From positions 900,501 to 964,500 of the forward strand of contig NW_024465886.1 in NCBI RefSeq assembly GCF_017591425.1: 64,000 nucleotides of DNA. The letters run 5' to 3'. The notes beneath the pieces were generated by a model, which made no database searches, was not told the DNA's origin, and worked only from the letters and a program-made list of their open reading frames with translations. The position numbers and the translations under genes were made by a program. Origin of the DNA: Ochotona curzoniae (Eukaryota; Chordata; Mammalia; Lagomorpha; Ochotonidae). Within the stretch, counting starts at the first letter, position 1. Each line of letters opens with the position of its first letter. Below, piece after piece: positions 37,871 to 52,290 of the stretch.

Positions 37871-40800
37871 CTTTAGGGAGAGAGAAACTGCCTCCCATCA
37901 CTTGGTCCAGCATACTTTAATCACATGAACTCATTCACTGCATCCCAGAATCCATCATCTGAAGTAACCCTGCTGGGGCCCATGGAAAGCTTTTCAGATG
38001 TGTTGCAGTTATTGTTTCCTTGTAAGAAGCTACACCATCAATGAAAACATGGCCTTTCAAAGGAAGCCACAGGTGCTGAGGCTCTGAAGGAGCGTCAGCT
38101 CTACCTTCTGCAAAGTACATCAACAGTACTGAGCCTGGACAGTCCGCTTTTTATAACTACCAGTTGTTCCTGTCCTTTCAATGGAACTACCCCCAAGGTA
38201 CAGCTCCTGGGGACCATACATTTCATTTGGGCACTTATCCAAATTGTTTCTGAGTATGAGGCACATTAGGAAGCAAAATGTTATGTACGAGGGAAGACAT
38301 GTATCTGTCAGAACAAGTTTATAATTTAATGGATGAAATTTTGATGAAAGCAAGGCAGAGTAAAATAATGGACAAGATTTTTTAATAACTAAAAAAAATA
38401 GACTGCAGAATAGGAACCACTCTGGAGTAAATAATGGATACAACCTCTGGGAATTAGGAAGGATCTGCCAAACTGGTAATCCATGAGTTAGACTGCGCAC
38501 ACTGAGCTTGGAGTCTGTCTCTCATTCACATTTTAAGCCACTGGAAAGTACAAGAAGTATGTCACGGAACTATTTCTATTACCTATAGGGAGCAAGTGAA
38601 CAGATGTGGTTTTAGGCCTTTTGGCCAGGAGAGCTTAAAAACACCCCAGAATTTGGCAGATTTCCACAGTGAGCCTCACCTCATGGCTGTGAAAGTGTGA
38701 CGGAACACCTGTCTTTGAGCCCAGGAGCTGACACGCGAGTGCTTCTCAGAGAGGAGCTCAGAACCAACGTTCCCTTAAAAGACAACTTTGTGCATTTGAG
38801 GAAGGAGAGGATCACTGCAGGCACCCTTAACAGTTACCAAGAAAACAACTTCTTAAGTATAATTTGTAAAGTCCAAGTTAGCAAAACTAGCACAATCTCC
38901 CTCATCCAGCCCCTCTGTCCAGGTCCAAACATGCACCCTCCCATCTCCCACCAGCTCTTCCCCAAAGAACAGGTCATGTCTTCCCAGGAATTTTTAAACC
39001 CATAATTCCCAGGGCAGCTCTACTGCTTACCAAATTTGCCAAGAAGCCAAGAAGTCTGCACAGGCTGTGGACTTAGACCCTAGTACACTTGTATGATAAT
39101 GTGTGTGAAAGTAAGATAGAGTAAAAGGGACTAGAACTACTCTGACTACCTTACATTTGCGAAGTCAGGTCAGTCTTGGTGTGGGAGTTGAACAGGTTAG
39201 AGACTAGAAAGACAATAGCTTTGTTGGACAGAACTTTCTTGTAAAAGCTTAGATCGACTACATTAAAACACTCAACCTTTATACAAGGGCCCCAAAGGAA
39301 ATAATACTGGCAGTTTTCCTTTTCTAAAAGTAATACTTGCTTTTCGACTCAGGGGATTGGCCATCACATTTCTATTGAAATTATTCATGGGAAAATTGCT
39401 TGGATGTCCTAGTAATATATTGGCAGTAACAACACAATATTTCTATCACAATCAACCAGACGCCAGGGAATAACTGCTTCTATTGATTAAGTCAAAAGCC
39501 TAGTCGATTTATGAGCATATAATAAACTTGGAGTTGATGTATTGTTTTTATTTATTTATTTGCATTTGCATCTCTTTCCAGCCTACAGAATCCAAAGGAT
39601 TTAGCAAGCTGGTTGAAGGACCAAGGATGTCCTCTATTATGTCTACCATGCTCTAAAGTTTTCCAGTAAAGAGGAGATAAAACAGACTCAGTTGACACGT
39701 GCTCAAAGTCAAACAAGGAAGTGAGAGTCCACAGAGCCAGAAACCATGGGTGTGGGAAGGGTCACAAAACAGACTCTGAATTTGAGAACAAAGAGGCGGC
39801 ATTTCAGTTCCAGACAGGCAGCCCAGGGAAAGAAAAAGTGTCATCTGAGAGTGAGATGGGACAAGGCCTCTGGAACAGAGCCGAGCAGGTAGAGATGTGG
39901 GAAAGGATATTGAGTGCTGGTACATTGTCCAGACCAGAGGAGACATGGGATCAATGCTTCATGGTTTCAGGCATCTGATTCTGAAACTGTTAAAGCAATG
40001 TCCTGGCTTCAGGAGCTGAGACAAAGTAGGCAGTAAACTGATGCCCATTAAAACGAGACAACTTGATTGTGCTTCTGTTACTACACAGCAATTGCTGCTG
40101 TTCTTCAAATTTGTTCTGATGGAAAAACTATTTTGGTAGGTTACACCCCACATAACCAAAGGTGACCTGGTTTCCACTGATAGAATTAGTCACAGAATTA
40201 AAAAAAAAAAAACAAGCTGTTCACATAAAAAGTTGAATGAAGAAATAATACCCACATCTGTAATATTTTTATGTTCATGCTCTGCTATGATATTGGTGTT
40301 TATGTCTCCATTTATATCAGTAACATGTGTTTTACATAGCTGGCATTAAAACTCTCCAACATCAACTATTGATAAATCCTTAAAATATGAATATTTAAGA
40401 CACATTCTCTGGAAGCACATCACCCCAGCCCTGCTCAGACCAGTGGCCTGTGTTCCTGTCAGAGCTCGATCACATTAGCTGAGACACAGCCACAGCCGCC
40501 ACCCCTGACACACCTGCTCTTGTACTGCTCAAGGCTTTCAGGAAACCGTCTTTCACATACAGTGAACCAACCCTTTTCTAGAGGGCGATACCATAGGCAC
40601 CAGGCTTGCTGTCCGCTACTGTGAAAATGAAAGAAGAGCCATCATCCATGCCACGCTTTCTGACAGCAAGGAAATAAATCATTCCTTGGGCCTGGGAGCA
40701 CTTCGGGTTTACATCAGGATTAATTCAGTTTAGTGTTCATTTTATCAAAATTTTCATTTATCCAGGGATCCTACCACAATACATCAAAATACTTTCACAC

Positions 40801-43497
40801 ATTCTTGAAACGATCATCAATTCTGATTTCATGTCAACAGAGAGATAACCACTTTTTGTAATTTTTAAGGTCACCTATATTTGCCACACATTTTCCTAAC
40901 AATGCTCAGCCAGGCCCCGAGTTAAGCCAGTTTAGATACATTTCTATTTATTTAATTTTGGCTTCAGTAGGAACCCAGGCTGAATCACGTGACAAGTGTG
41001 TAAGGCTATCTTATACAAAGAGTTAGGGTTCCATACAGAATTGGAAGCTCTAGGTCAACTCTGCAGTTGCTAAGTCCATCATCCAAGCTTACACATTTGA
41101 AGCCAGTAATGCTTTCTGTTCCCGAACTGGGAAAGTTGGCGAATGTGGCAAGCTCCCTGTCTGTCCCTCCTTAAAGCCTAATGGAAACCTCTGAACACAA
41201 CCGCAAGTCTTTGGTAGAAAGTGAGAGAGAACTGCGGACACTAAGGAATTAACCTACTTCTCCCTAAAACCAAAAGAGCAAATGTTCATAGAAGAGTCCC
41301 TGAGGGACACAGATACAATCATTTTTTTTTTCTCCAAAATAGTAGAAATCCTATTTTAACTGAGTTAAGACATTGCTCTGTGAGACCCTTCCAAGGAATT
41401 TTATTGAAATCAAAGAAAATGTCAGTGAGCCCCGTGAATCCAGCCTGTTTGCACTGTCCATTCCCAAGGTGTATTTTAGTGATATAAAAGGTATCAGACT
41501 ATTTGTGATATTTTAAGGAAAACCATTTCATTACTCTGAAGTTGTAGCCTACATATGTTCACTGAAGTTTTGCAAATAACTTTTTCTAGAGATTTTAAAA
41601 ATAATTTGGAGAATAAAGTCTGACTAGAATATAATGAAAAAGGAAAGCGTTAAGGGAGGTGATGGGGGCCCACAGTGCTTCACCCGCAAGTGCAGCCCAT
41701 GGGTGCACCTCAGCAGCAATAACTTCTCCGATTCCTCTGGGGGTAGAGGTTTGCTTGAAAGCCATCTGTAAGTGCATTCCCAGCTCTTAGTGAACTCCAC
41801 AAATTAGTCCAATCTGCTGCTCTCTGAAGATGCACCCAGAGTCCATTGCTAACGCACCCACCAGTAGGCTTCAAGAAGCCGTGAAGCCCTTCACAGCGTT
41901 ACAGACATCTTACAGCCTATCAACACCCGTGGCTGCTCTTCTACACAGAGGGTCACAAACTTTCATCCGAGTCACAAAAGATTTTCAGCTCCCCAAAAAA
42001 CGAATAAATAAAACTCAGAACTACTGCTTTCAATCATTACTAATTAATTTCCCTGTGTCAGGAACAAAGGCATTGTGAGGCTGTTTGTGTATGTGTGTGT
42101 GGATGTAGATCTGTCTGTGTTATCATGCACCTGTGTATTTGTTGCTGCATTTGTAGTTCTCACACCAAAAAGAAATCTTGGTGTTAACCACGTCTTATTT
42201 AAACTAAGCCTATTTGTAGGAATGTTCTTATGTTTTCTCTGTTATAAATTGGAAATATAAATGAATCAGGCTTCGTGGGCTTTTATTTTCTAAGAAACAA
42301 CTCTGTGTGCTTTCACTGAAGGAAACGGAGAATGTGAGGGCAAGGATAAATTCCGAAATCCTGGAAGAGGGCGGTCCATTGCTCCACCCATTTCCTGGCA
42401 CTGACCCACATAGCTTCAGGGAGGGGATGCCAGGGACTGCCGTCTCTACACCCCTCTGTGAAGCAACACAAACTGTGACATCTTGGCCTTAGTAGTGACC
42501 CCCATTTTCTTAGCATGTTTCAGTGTGGTTTAAACAGCACCCATCTTGAGTCACTGATGTGTTAGATCACTCCTTTATGAGAAAAAACTCAACTCTGAGA
42601 AGCACGGACTTCGATCAGGCCCTGGGAGACTAAAATACTTCCATTTTAGAAGTAAAACAGGTCACGTCAGTCAAGTCTATAATCTCTTGCTCAAAGCAAA
42701 ACACCAAATCCCAAATTATTATTTGTTATTGGGAAGCAGTTTCTTGGCTTAAAATTGAACCATAGCCAGAAGGGTTAGAGAAACACCTTCGACTACCAAG
42801 AATGTTTTTCAAACCATATTTAAATGAGTTTTTGCTACTTCTATCAAGTAACTGCTAGGGGTACCCTAAAAAATTATCGCATTTTTACAGTATTACTCAA
42901 TTTCCCAACCAAAGTGAGGAGCCCGGCTGAGAAAACAGTATGTGGTATCAAATGGGCGAGGAGGAGTTACTCAGCGAGCAGCGACGCTGCTGGGACTGGC
43001 ACTCGGAAATGCATTTCCTTCTCGTGCCTCACGGGCAATTTAATGCTTCCTCCAACACGTTGAGCCACACAGTACGGACAGGAGAGCAAATCTGGCCTGA
43101 AAGTACAATGCCTGCCAGCGCAGCATAAACAGCTTAAATACTTTCAGAAAGACCTGTGAACCCCTTCATTCAGCAAATGGGCATTGACCAACCATCGCGT
43201 GCCTACCGCCTTGCCTAGCAGGGCAGGACATGGTAACGGCAGATACCTTGTCTCTGGGAGAATCTGTTATGACTTTTAGCTGTTAAGAATCAGTGATTAA
43301 ATTGATCATCTGTGATTGGAAAAAAATGCACACCTATTTCAGCCAGGAGTCTATTTAACAAGAAAAAGCAACCCATGGCAGAGTCTGAGAGTTTAATAAA
43401 AAGAAATTTAGCCATTTTCTTTGCCATTGTGACAACTTCTGGAGGTTGCCAATTTTCACTTCCCATTTTTCATCTAAGAACTAAACCACTTGCTTAG

Positions 43498-43980
<483 letters not shown>

Positions 43981-44479
43981 TAGGTGATGTGCCTCGGCTC
44001 AGGGCTCAGGCAGACCATGGCATATGTGAAGGCTGTGTTCATTCAAAGCTTGTAAAAGGGGGGATTCGTGTATTAAGCTTTCAGTAGCTCAGCTAAGTGT
44101 TCACATAAGAATGAGCCATCAACAAGTTACCTAAAGGATGTTTGCCATGGGAATGTGGTGGGGGAGAAGAAGGGCAAGTTCTAAGTGCCTCATGAAGCAG
44201 GACGTTTCCTAACAGCTGTCCTAGACTGCGCTCATAACGAAACACAACACCAAGGAGGCCAGAGCAGGTGGGTTTTTCCCTCTGTTTCTGCTCACTCTTT
44301 TCCTCTTTAATACAACAAAGTAGAAACTGAGTTTGAACTCTTGAAGCACAGGTAGTGTAGACCACACGGTGCTTGTTAGGAACCTGAGAGAAGCTGGACA
44401 CTCTAAAAGAAGCTGGACATATCCCAAACAGCATCTTGACTTCCCCACCCAATGCCCATAGAAGAAAGGTTACACATCT

Positions 44480-44575
44480 TACAGATAGGCAGGCGGTGGA
44501 CAGATGATCAGAGAAAGGAAGTGCTTTGTCCTAGGACACACAGCCTACTGCCCCAAGCCAGCATCCTTTCTGGTT
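44480..44575 (+). mobile_element. MIR-like fragment (weak)
   Basis: 'Catcttacagataggcaggcgg' and 'cagagaaaggaagtgctttgtcctaggacacacagcc' resemble the MIR core 'cattttacagatgagg' and 'cagagaggttaagtaacttgcccaaggtcacacagc'. Confidence 0.5.
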
Positions 44576-46069
44576 TACTGTCAAAATTCACTGATACAAG
44601 TTCTGTGCCGTAAGATCTGTCTCTTCATCGATCATGTTTTAGATTGTTAAGTACACTTAAACTGCCATCAGCTATATCTTTGCATTAGCATTACTAAATG
44701 TTTTGTATTATTCCTCATATTTCAAAAAGAGAAATCAACATAATCCTAGAAGTAAATCACCGTCTAACGTGATCATCCCCTTATCTGGTGATTTCTTCCC
44801 TTGCTCTATTGACACCGTTATATCCCTATGGCAAGATGAGCACTACACAAGTTTTTCCTGAGTCCTGAAAGACTATAAACACTCTGTCTCACTCACTCAC
44901 ACTCTCTCTCTCTCTCATGTAAATCTATAGTGAGGGCTTTAAAATTCACAAAATGCATTTCAAATTTGTCTGAGTGAGGCACCTGGATGTTGCTGAATTT
45001 TCCCACATTCCTTATGCAAATCTTAGGTGTTGACCTTGGACCACAGGCATGATGCGAACTCCTCAGCATTGATCGCCTGCTGTTAACCTTCCACACTAAA
45101 AAGGCACTCGTGTGGAACTGTACAAAAATTCACATCAGTTCCTCTCTTCTAGAAAAGTCATTTTCTTGAAATCTTTTATTGTCCTAATTGTTGAACTGTC
45201 CTAGAGTCGATTGTATTTATTGTTGTTGATTGTACTTTGGGGAGAATATTAAATTCATAAGCAAAAACCCCTAAGTCTTGAGTATACTGTAAACAATCTA
45301 TTCCTTGGTCTAAATCCACAGAAGCCACATTCAGCATGTTAGAGACAGACCTAAACCTTCAAGCTTAGGGTTTTACCAGTTGATGGCATATTTGAAATTT
45401 TATTTGCCTCTAGTGCAGGAATGGCAAAGTTTTCATCTTGAATGTCAGCTGTAATCAGTTAGCAATGAGACGTGTTAAGAATGAAGCGTAGACCACACAT
45501 GAACTCAGAGAAAAGGGAATTGTGACAGATCAACAGTGTCCACTGAGACAAAGAAAGGAATTGACAGTCAGCTTGCCCCGAATGTCTACTTTTACATCAC
45601 AATGAAGCCAGACATCTAATACTCACACGGTTAAGATTACCCAGCATTCATCCAATAATACAGTGAATTATGAATCCAGTAAGAAAGGGAAGAATCTCAA
45701 CTGCCTACAAATGTGGTCTATTTTTAAAAGCATAAGCAGTATAAATCCCAACAGTGCTTAAGTTATTAGATGACATCAGCATTTCCACACAAGCCCAATC
45801 TGTAGGAGACAAAGGGCAAAAAGCTCTTCACTGGAGATTACATTTGGAAAAGCCAAATGAGCAACTCCCTCTGTCAATACACATTGTATATTAAAAACAA
45901 ATAAAACAACAAAAGTAGAGCCTTTTTGAGCACCTCAAAGACTGGTACATGACAAATTACTTGCAGGTGAGAATTTATATCTGCTCATCTTCTTTCCCAG
46001 AACCTCTGACCATCAGCATGCCTGACAAAGTAAAATTAGTATTTTGTAGTGCTTCTAGCAGAAGGGTCT

Positions 46070-46245
46070 TGACATCTACTCAATTTCATTAACTTTATGA
46101 GGTAGCTTTGATCATCACCCCCTTTCTAAACATGAGGAAATTGAGGACAGAAAGGTCAGGAAATTTGTTAGACATCTCAGGCTTGAAGAAGGATCTGCCC
46201 AGGGCAAACTAATGCTAGAACCAGTGCCCTTGACGGCTTTGCCGT
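46070..46245 (+). mobile_element. MIR
   Basis: Motifs in MIR order: 'ctcaatttcattaactttatgaggtagctttgatcatcaccccc', 'aaacatgaggaaattgaggac', 'agaaaggtcaggaaatttgt' and 'gctagaaccagtgcccttgacggc'. The core is clear. Confidence 0.7.
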
Positions 46246-47242
46246 TTGCCCAAGGCAGAAGCGACCCCGGACCATAAGCGGTTTATTTTGCTTCCTTCAG
46301 AACCGACTTTAGAGAAGGGAGGAAGCCGTCCCGGCCTCCATCTTCTCTTCTTTCACATCAATACTAAGCCAACATGTGCTCGTCCCACTGCAGCTGATTC
46401 TCTTACACAGGAACTGAACGAGTCAACATCTCCGCGATCCCTCCAGCCCCACTCCTGATGGTGTTCCCTGCTGGAATGCCACTTGGAAGGGACACACAGG
46501 ATGTGCTTTTCTTATAAAGTTGGCAGACGCGCTCCCTGACCATGTGGCAGCCCCCATAATTCTTGGCAGCCCTTCAGCTTTCACCCAGGGGTACATTCAT
46601 AACCAAAGGCAAAGCAAGCGAGAGAAACCAGAATGACACAACCAGCACAGTTTAGAATTTTTCATCCAAATATCCCAGCAATGCCTGAGGTGGACAATTT
46701 GGCCACTCCAGCAGCCTCAAGAATACCATTGTCCAGTAGTCTTCTGTGATGATATAAATGTTCTGTTTGTTCTGCTCAATTAGAGAAGCTCGGAGAACTT
46801 TTGCTGTGGCTACTGTGATTAAGGAATTGAATTTTTTATTTAATTGTAATTCATTAAATTCAATTAGCCATACCTGGATTTCCATAATTAGTTTCCATCA
46901 CATTGGCATGCTCGAATGTCTGGCACATTTCCAGGTTCCAAAGGGCTTCAGAACAATTCCTAGAAAAAATATTAAAAGAAAAGTTTGTTTCGGTTCAAAA
47001 GAATTTTTGAATCAAATGGTTAGTTTTTTGGTAATACTTTCCATGAATGAAGACCTCCTGAGTTTGACATTTCTAACTTCATATTTCTAAATATTTATCT
47101 TCATCTATCAGCAGTGGGCCATATGCAAAGTTTGCTTTTCAGCCTAGTCCTGCCAAGGCAACCACAGGCGTGATGCAGGATGACTGATCTCAGAGTGACA
47201 TTCTAAAAATCTAATGGAAACGTCTCCCACTGTTGGAACATT

Positions 47243-47420
47243 CAGAGAGAATATCGTCCATCTGCTGATTCACTTCCCAAGTACCTGAAGCAGCCCAAGC
47301 CTAGCCAGTCCAAGAAAGGAGCCCCAGGCTCCAGCCCCAGGCTCCAGCCCCGTTTCCCGCGTGAGCCACCATGTGCTGCCAGCCGGGATTCAACAGACAG
47401 CGTAATAATGACCCCCACTT
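47243..47420 (-). mobile_element. Old lagomorph C-SINE, partial
   Basis: 'Cagagagaatatcgtccatctgctgattcacttcccaagt' matches the reversed 3' half of the C-SINE. GTTTCCCGCGTGAGCC and 'gccagccgggattcaac' fit the middle and the B-box region. It contains a small duplication of CCCAGGCTCCAG. Confidence 0.55.
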
Positions 47421-49282
47421 CAGCCCTCACATCTCGTTTAGCCTCTTCCGGCCAACCAGCATAATGTATCCATGCTACAACTAACCTTTAGCTCTACCAT
47501 GTTCAACACTACTCTAGGTTCTGATGAAAATGTAACAGATAAAATGGATAAAGATCCTGACCCTTGTGAAACTGCAGCAGCTAGTGTACAATATACACAT
47601 GGTGTAATAATGTTGGAAGTGATGAGCTATGCAGGAAAGCCAATGGGGTAATGGACAAGCTTTTGTTGAAATGTCTTAATTAGGACTGAGGAGAGACGAG
47701 AATACATTTTCTCCTGCACAGCCCCAAAGTTTACAATCGGGCTAGGGTTTTCCTAGAGTCATGCGTGGTATCAAGTGCCAGCTTTCAAATTCACGTAACA
47801 TTTAAGAGATGCTAAATGCCGCTTTTACCTACCTCACAATCCCTGACTCATCACCCACCTTCTGCGTCTTTCAATGTTTCTGGCCTCTGTTTTACTGTAG
47901 TAACCCAGTTTTCCGGATTGTTTTTTTTTTTTAATAAAAAAATAAGAAATGATTGCCCTGTGGACAGTGATAAATGAAGTTTGTTGGAAAATGGTCTGAC
48001 TTATCACTGTATGTGCATGCTGTGTCATTACGGGCACTTTTAGGTCCTTCTAATGACCCACTTTGCTAGACAAACCCCGAAGACAGACCCAGCATTAGAT
48101 GCATTATCTCACAGCATTAGATGACAGACTGTCTGGAGTTGACCCTCAAAGAATGGGCAAACTAAACACCTAACCAGGCCAGCCCATCTTTGCCACTGTT
48201 CCATGTCCATCCCATCCTCCAAGCCTCTGAAAAGCATCCATTATGGTTAAAAACAGCATGCATTGAACTAAATGATCACTAATCCTAAGAGTTGCTGTTA
48301 AGCCTAATTCTTGAGCAAAATACTTATGTAACGTTCGATTCAAAAAGGGAATTTGGGCATTTGGTAACACAGTAAACTCTGGAAACAGTTAACCTCTTCC
48401 CACACAGAAAGAATAGAACAGGTGTGTACAGAACAGCGACTCCATAATGTCAGCACACCGAGTCGAGCCTGGCTTAGGCCCATGCCTTTCTGCTGACCGC
48501 TTCAAGGCCAGCTCTGCGGCCTTTCAGGTACACATATGTGGTCAGTTCCTACCATAGGCCTCTCTTCGTGTCTGCTCTGATGTGCTGTCATTTCTTTATG
48601 CCAGAGTCAAGTCTGTCGCCACACACTCCTATTAGAGCCACCCCTGTCACTTACACACACAGCACCATGCATCTAAGCTCCAGAAGGAGGTGGCAGGTCA
48701 AGTGTGAGTCCAGATGCTAACACCTGGTTAAGATGGCATACGACGGTCTATGAGTAACGGTGTCAAGGCATCCGTGCATCACCAGGTGATTGACTTCTGC
48801 ATGACCTTGATGGAGAAAGACCCAAGAACTAATAGACTCTCTCCGCTGGCCCCCTGACGCCGTTTTGAATAGCAACCTTTTCCATCCCGTTCACACACCT
48901 ACCTCATCCAACTTGCATAGCAGTGCTACAGTGTGCCTGTTCTCCGAGAGCCTTGTCTCTACCAGATCATTTTCCTGTCAGTTAACTTGCTTCAGTTCTG
49001 ACTTAGGCATCACTGGGGTCCCTTCAGGTCATTGCCTAGGAGTAATCACTGAAGAAGATGTGTCAGTTATTCAACTACTGTGTGGAACCATACCAGGTGC
49101 TTTCCATACCTTTCCACTGTTTCCCCAGGTCGACATATACTGCCCCCACTGAACACATAAGCTGAGGAAGGCTCAAAGAGCCTGCATCATTGTCTTAAAC
49201 TCTCAATTCATAAACAGAAGAGTGGTGTTCTATGCTGCTCTATCAATTGCATTCTAATCAAAAAAATGTATCAGGTCTTAAT

Positions 49283-49400
49283 TCCAAGGGTGTTTCAAAA
49301 TATTCATGGAAAACAAAACTTATTTAAAATAAGCTTTTTCTTGGCACAACAAAGTTTTGAAATCTGTACGGTTCATTCATTAGTGTCCCCACAAACTTTT
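49283..49400. mobile_element. Possible old DNA-transposon-like repeat
   Basis: 'Gtgtttcaaaatattcatggaaaa' followed by 'gttttgaaatctgta' and 'cacaaactttttctag' resembles a mammalian interspersed repeat with the theme 'ccaaaaagttcatggaaa...tttgaaatccatgc'. A second, shorter instance lies at 50488-50575. I cannot name the family. Confidence 0.35.
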
Positions 49401-49449
49401 TCTAGAGACTCAGTATCTGGATTTCAAGACCTTCTGCTACAAATTAAAC

Positions 49450-49790
49450 ATCTTTTTTTCAAAACTATTTTTTATTGGAAAGGTAGATTTGCAGAGAGGA
49501 AAGTCAGAGAGAATGGTTTTCCATCTTGATGTAATCAGAGGCTGGAAAAAACGCCTGGAGCAGCAATTATGCAGTGTGTAATGAGTGTACTGAAGGTCCA
49601 TACCACCTCAGCTCTGTGTGCAGTCATAGCCCAGTTTCAGAGACAGGCACTGGATTTGAGAAGTTACCAGCCTGTTTCCAGTAGCCCAGGCTTACTGCTT
49701 ACATGATTCAGCCAAAGCCGAGACAGCAGTCAGTTGTGGAACTGAGCTCAAAACTGCGAAATCGCCAGTCTTTCAGCTCTCCTGACTACT
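49450..49790 (-). mobile_element. Old lagomorph C-SINE, composite
   Basis: The reversed tail TTTTTTATTGGAAAGGTAGATTTGCAGAGAGG is clear. The middle (49540-49680) is replaced or heavily diverged, and the reversed head with GTTGTGGAACTGAGCTCAAAACTG lies near 49730-49790. Possibly two nested pieces. Confidence 0.5.
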
Positions 49791-51764
49791 GCAGTCTGTA
49801 ATGACCACAATGCACGTCGTTCTCAACGTCTCACAATGACAGGCGGATCACAAGTTACAGGTCACTCCCGTAAGGACCTCAGGAAACCCAGGCTTCGCTG
49901 CAGATGGGTGTTGACAGAGAACATTAGAGTTATCAAAATTTAGCACCTGCAGACAAATGACTGGATCTGTCAAGTGGCTAATGAGCCCTTGCACTGTTAA
50001 TCATGTCATGGTTCCTGCATGCTGACTATCGCAGAGCTTTCGGTACTCACCCACTTGGGTTTATCAAGTAGACACATGCCCAGGTTTGAGTTCTCATTTC
50101 TCAACTTGTCAAATTATGTCACAACACAGATGTGGTCCTGTGACCCTCCAGCTTAACTCTTTCAATGCGTCCTCCTTGCCTGGGGGATAAAAGCCACCAG
50201 CTCAAGGGCAGTCTCCCCAAGTCTCTCAAGTTCTTCTCCCTATGTACCCTCTCTGTTGTCCTATCTTATTCCACTGTTTAATTTTCTCTCTCTATTCCAG
50301 CAATGCTCAGATGCTTTTTTCCTGTAAACTAGATCTCTCATGCCATCTTGTGTCCTGAGAAAGCTTTTATCTGATTCCACCTCCCAACCCTTCTAATATG
50401 CAAAACAAAACAAACAAAAGAACGGAACAAGAAAAAACAGTATTCCCTCAGAGAATTCTTTCCTGAAAACTGCAAGGAAGCTTATGTAAGGGGGCTTCCA
50501 AAAAATGCATGGAGATAATTTTAATGCAAGAGGATCTTTGAAACCCATGCCCAGTTTTTGCATAGTGGAAATCTCTCAGGACAGCTTTGAAGTCGTGTTG
50601 TGTCTGTTATAAGCTTCTCCACTTTTATTGCTGACAAGCACAGCTGAGCTGCTGGTTCTGCCTTTCTACTCAATGAACGCTGGGCGTAGATTTACCTCTG
50701 TGTCCCCACATGCCTGGCATTCAGAGTGCATTTGCCAAATGAACAGTCCTAGGCCGGTTCATGGCTAAGGACTGAGTTAACCCAGATCATTTAGACACTC
50801 TTGAGAGAGGATCTGCTGTCATTTCCTTTCCAACCCTAGTGGGAATGATAGGACACATTTTTCCTGCAGGAGCCAAGAGATAGTATAATCACCTGTCCAG
50901 CTAGATAAGTTCTAGGATTCTTACCACCATTCTGTCACGGGGAACATCCACCCTCCCCAAAACAGAGTGAGTTCATCTGATACACAATCAGACACAGCAG
51001 GTCACGGATGGAAAGACATTCTTAAAACTCCCACCAAGTTGGTCTTGGTTTCACAACCAAGCAAATTCTGCAGATGCTTGCTCCAACAGCCACCATAACG
51101 AAGGGAGGCACAGGTGTAAGGCATTCAGAGCAAACAGAGAGCACGGTTTAGCAGAAAGAGCCAAGAGGGCCCTGAACAAGGACCGGACACACAAGCTCCC
51201 CACCCCAGGCCCGCGGCATCTTTGCTTTTCATCATTTCTGCCATCACTGTTCTGTCTGTGACATTGGGCATGCAGGTTGTTTATGGAGTTCCTGTAAGCA
51301 TCAAATTATATCTTTCACTGTTCTCAAAGTTCTTGATAATTCAATTATGAAAGCAATTTATAAGCTGTAAAATACCAGACAGATTGTGGTAATTTTGTTG
51401 CTGGTCCCTCAGAGCGGTTTTATCTGCTTGATGATCTGTTAATCGAGTGAGCTTTTTTCTTCTACTTTTTGATGACTGATAGAGATAGATCCCTTCTGAC
51501 TAGCAGGAGAGCAGTTAAACATTGGTTGTACCTAGTCTAGATGCCAGACATACTTGAACAATGATTGGCTGTTTGCATCTCCCATGCCTTCATTCATTCT
51601 TCTAGCATAAAGTCTTAATGATGTAGTTAATGCTTCCTCATGGACCATACTTTTGCTCACTGAATCAAAAAAATGGTGACCTGAACCATAGTCCAGATAG
51701 CTAATCAACTAAGTAGAATGTCAAATAAAAAGCTTCTGTTCATTTATTTTGGTTTTTGTTTCTA

Positions 51765-51975
51765 AAAATCCACTTATAGAAGGTTTTAGCGTAAAGGTTA
51801 AGACAGCCTTACACCATATGGGAAGACTTAGGTTTGATTCCCACCTTTGGCTTCTGCCCCCATCTTCCAGCCAACAGAGACCCAAGGATACAGAAGTGCT
51901 GCTACAGCCTGTGTGGGAGGCCTGCACTGCACCCCAGATCCCAGCTGTAGTCCTAACTATTGCAGGAGTCTGAGG
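51765..51975 (+). mobile_element. tRNA-derived SINE, old
   Basis: Head-like 'ggttttagcgtaaaggttaagacagccttacaccatatggga' is followed by B-box-like GGTTTGATTCCCACC, 'ttggcttctgccccc' and 'tcccagctgtag'. It is probably an early C-SINE. Confidence 0.5.
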
Positions 51976-52036
51976 ACTCCACCGGCGGATAAGAGTTCCC
52001 GCTCCATTCAAAGCAACTTAGTCTTTTACTTCTTTG

Positions 52037-52290
52037 AAAGTTTTATAAATTTATTAAAAAGGCAGAGTGATAGAAAATGAGAGGGAGATTTTCCATGTAT
52101 TAATTTACTTCCCAAATGATGACAACCACTGGGGCCAGGCCAGGCCAAAGTCGGAATCCAGGAACTTTATCCAGGCGTCCCATATGAGACACAGCATCCA
52201 AGCATCTGGGACTCGGACCAACACTCCAGTACATGATGTTAACTGGACTAGGGACAGATTAACTCTGTAGACCATAACACAGGCTCAACA
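52037..52290 (-). mobile_element. Old lagomorph C-SINE
   Basis: Reversed order complete: TTATAAATTTATTAAAAAGGCAGAGTG, GGGAGATTTTCCATGTATTAATTTACTTCCC, 'ggccaaagtcggaatccaggaa', 'gcgtcccatatgagac' and the reversed head near 52290. Confidence 0.65.

Noticed and set aside
43981..43990. Alternative downstream donor for exon 4 (TAG/GTGATG)
   Set aside because: Its use would include an in-frame TAG and break the phase with the next exon. GTAGGT at 43980 keeps the frame.
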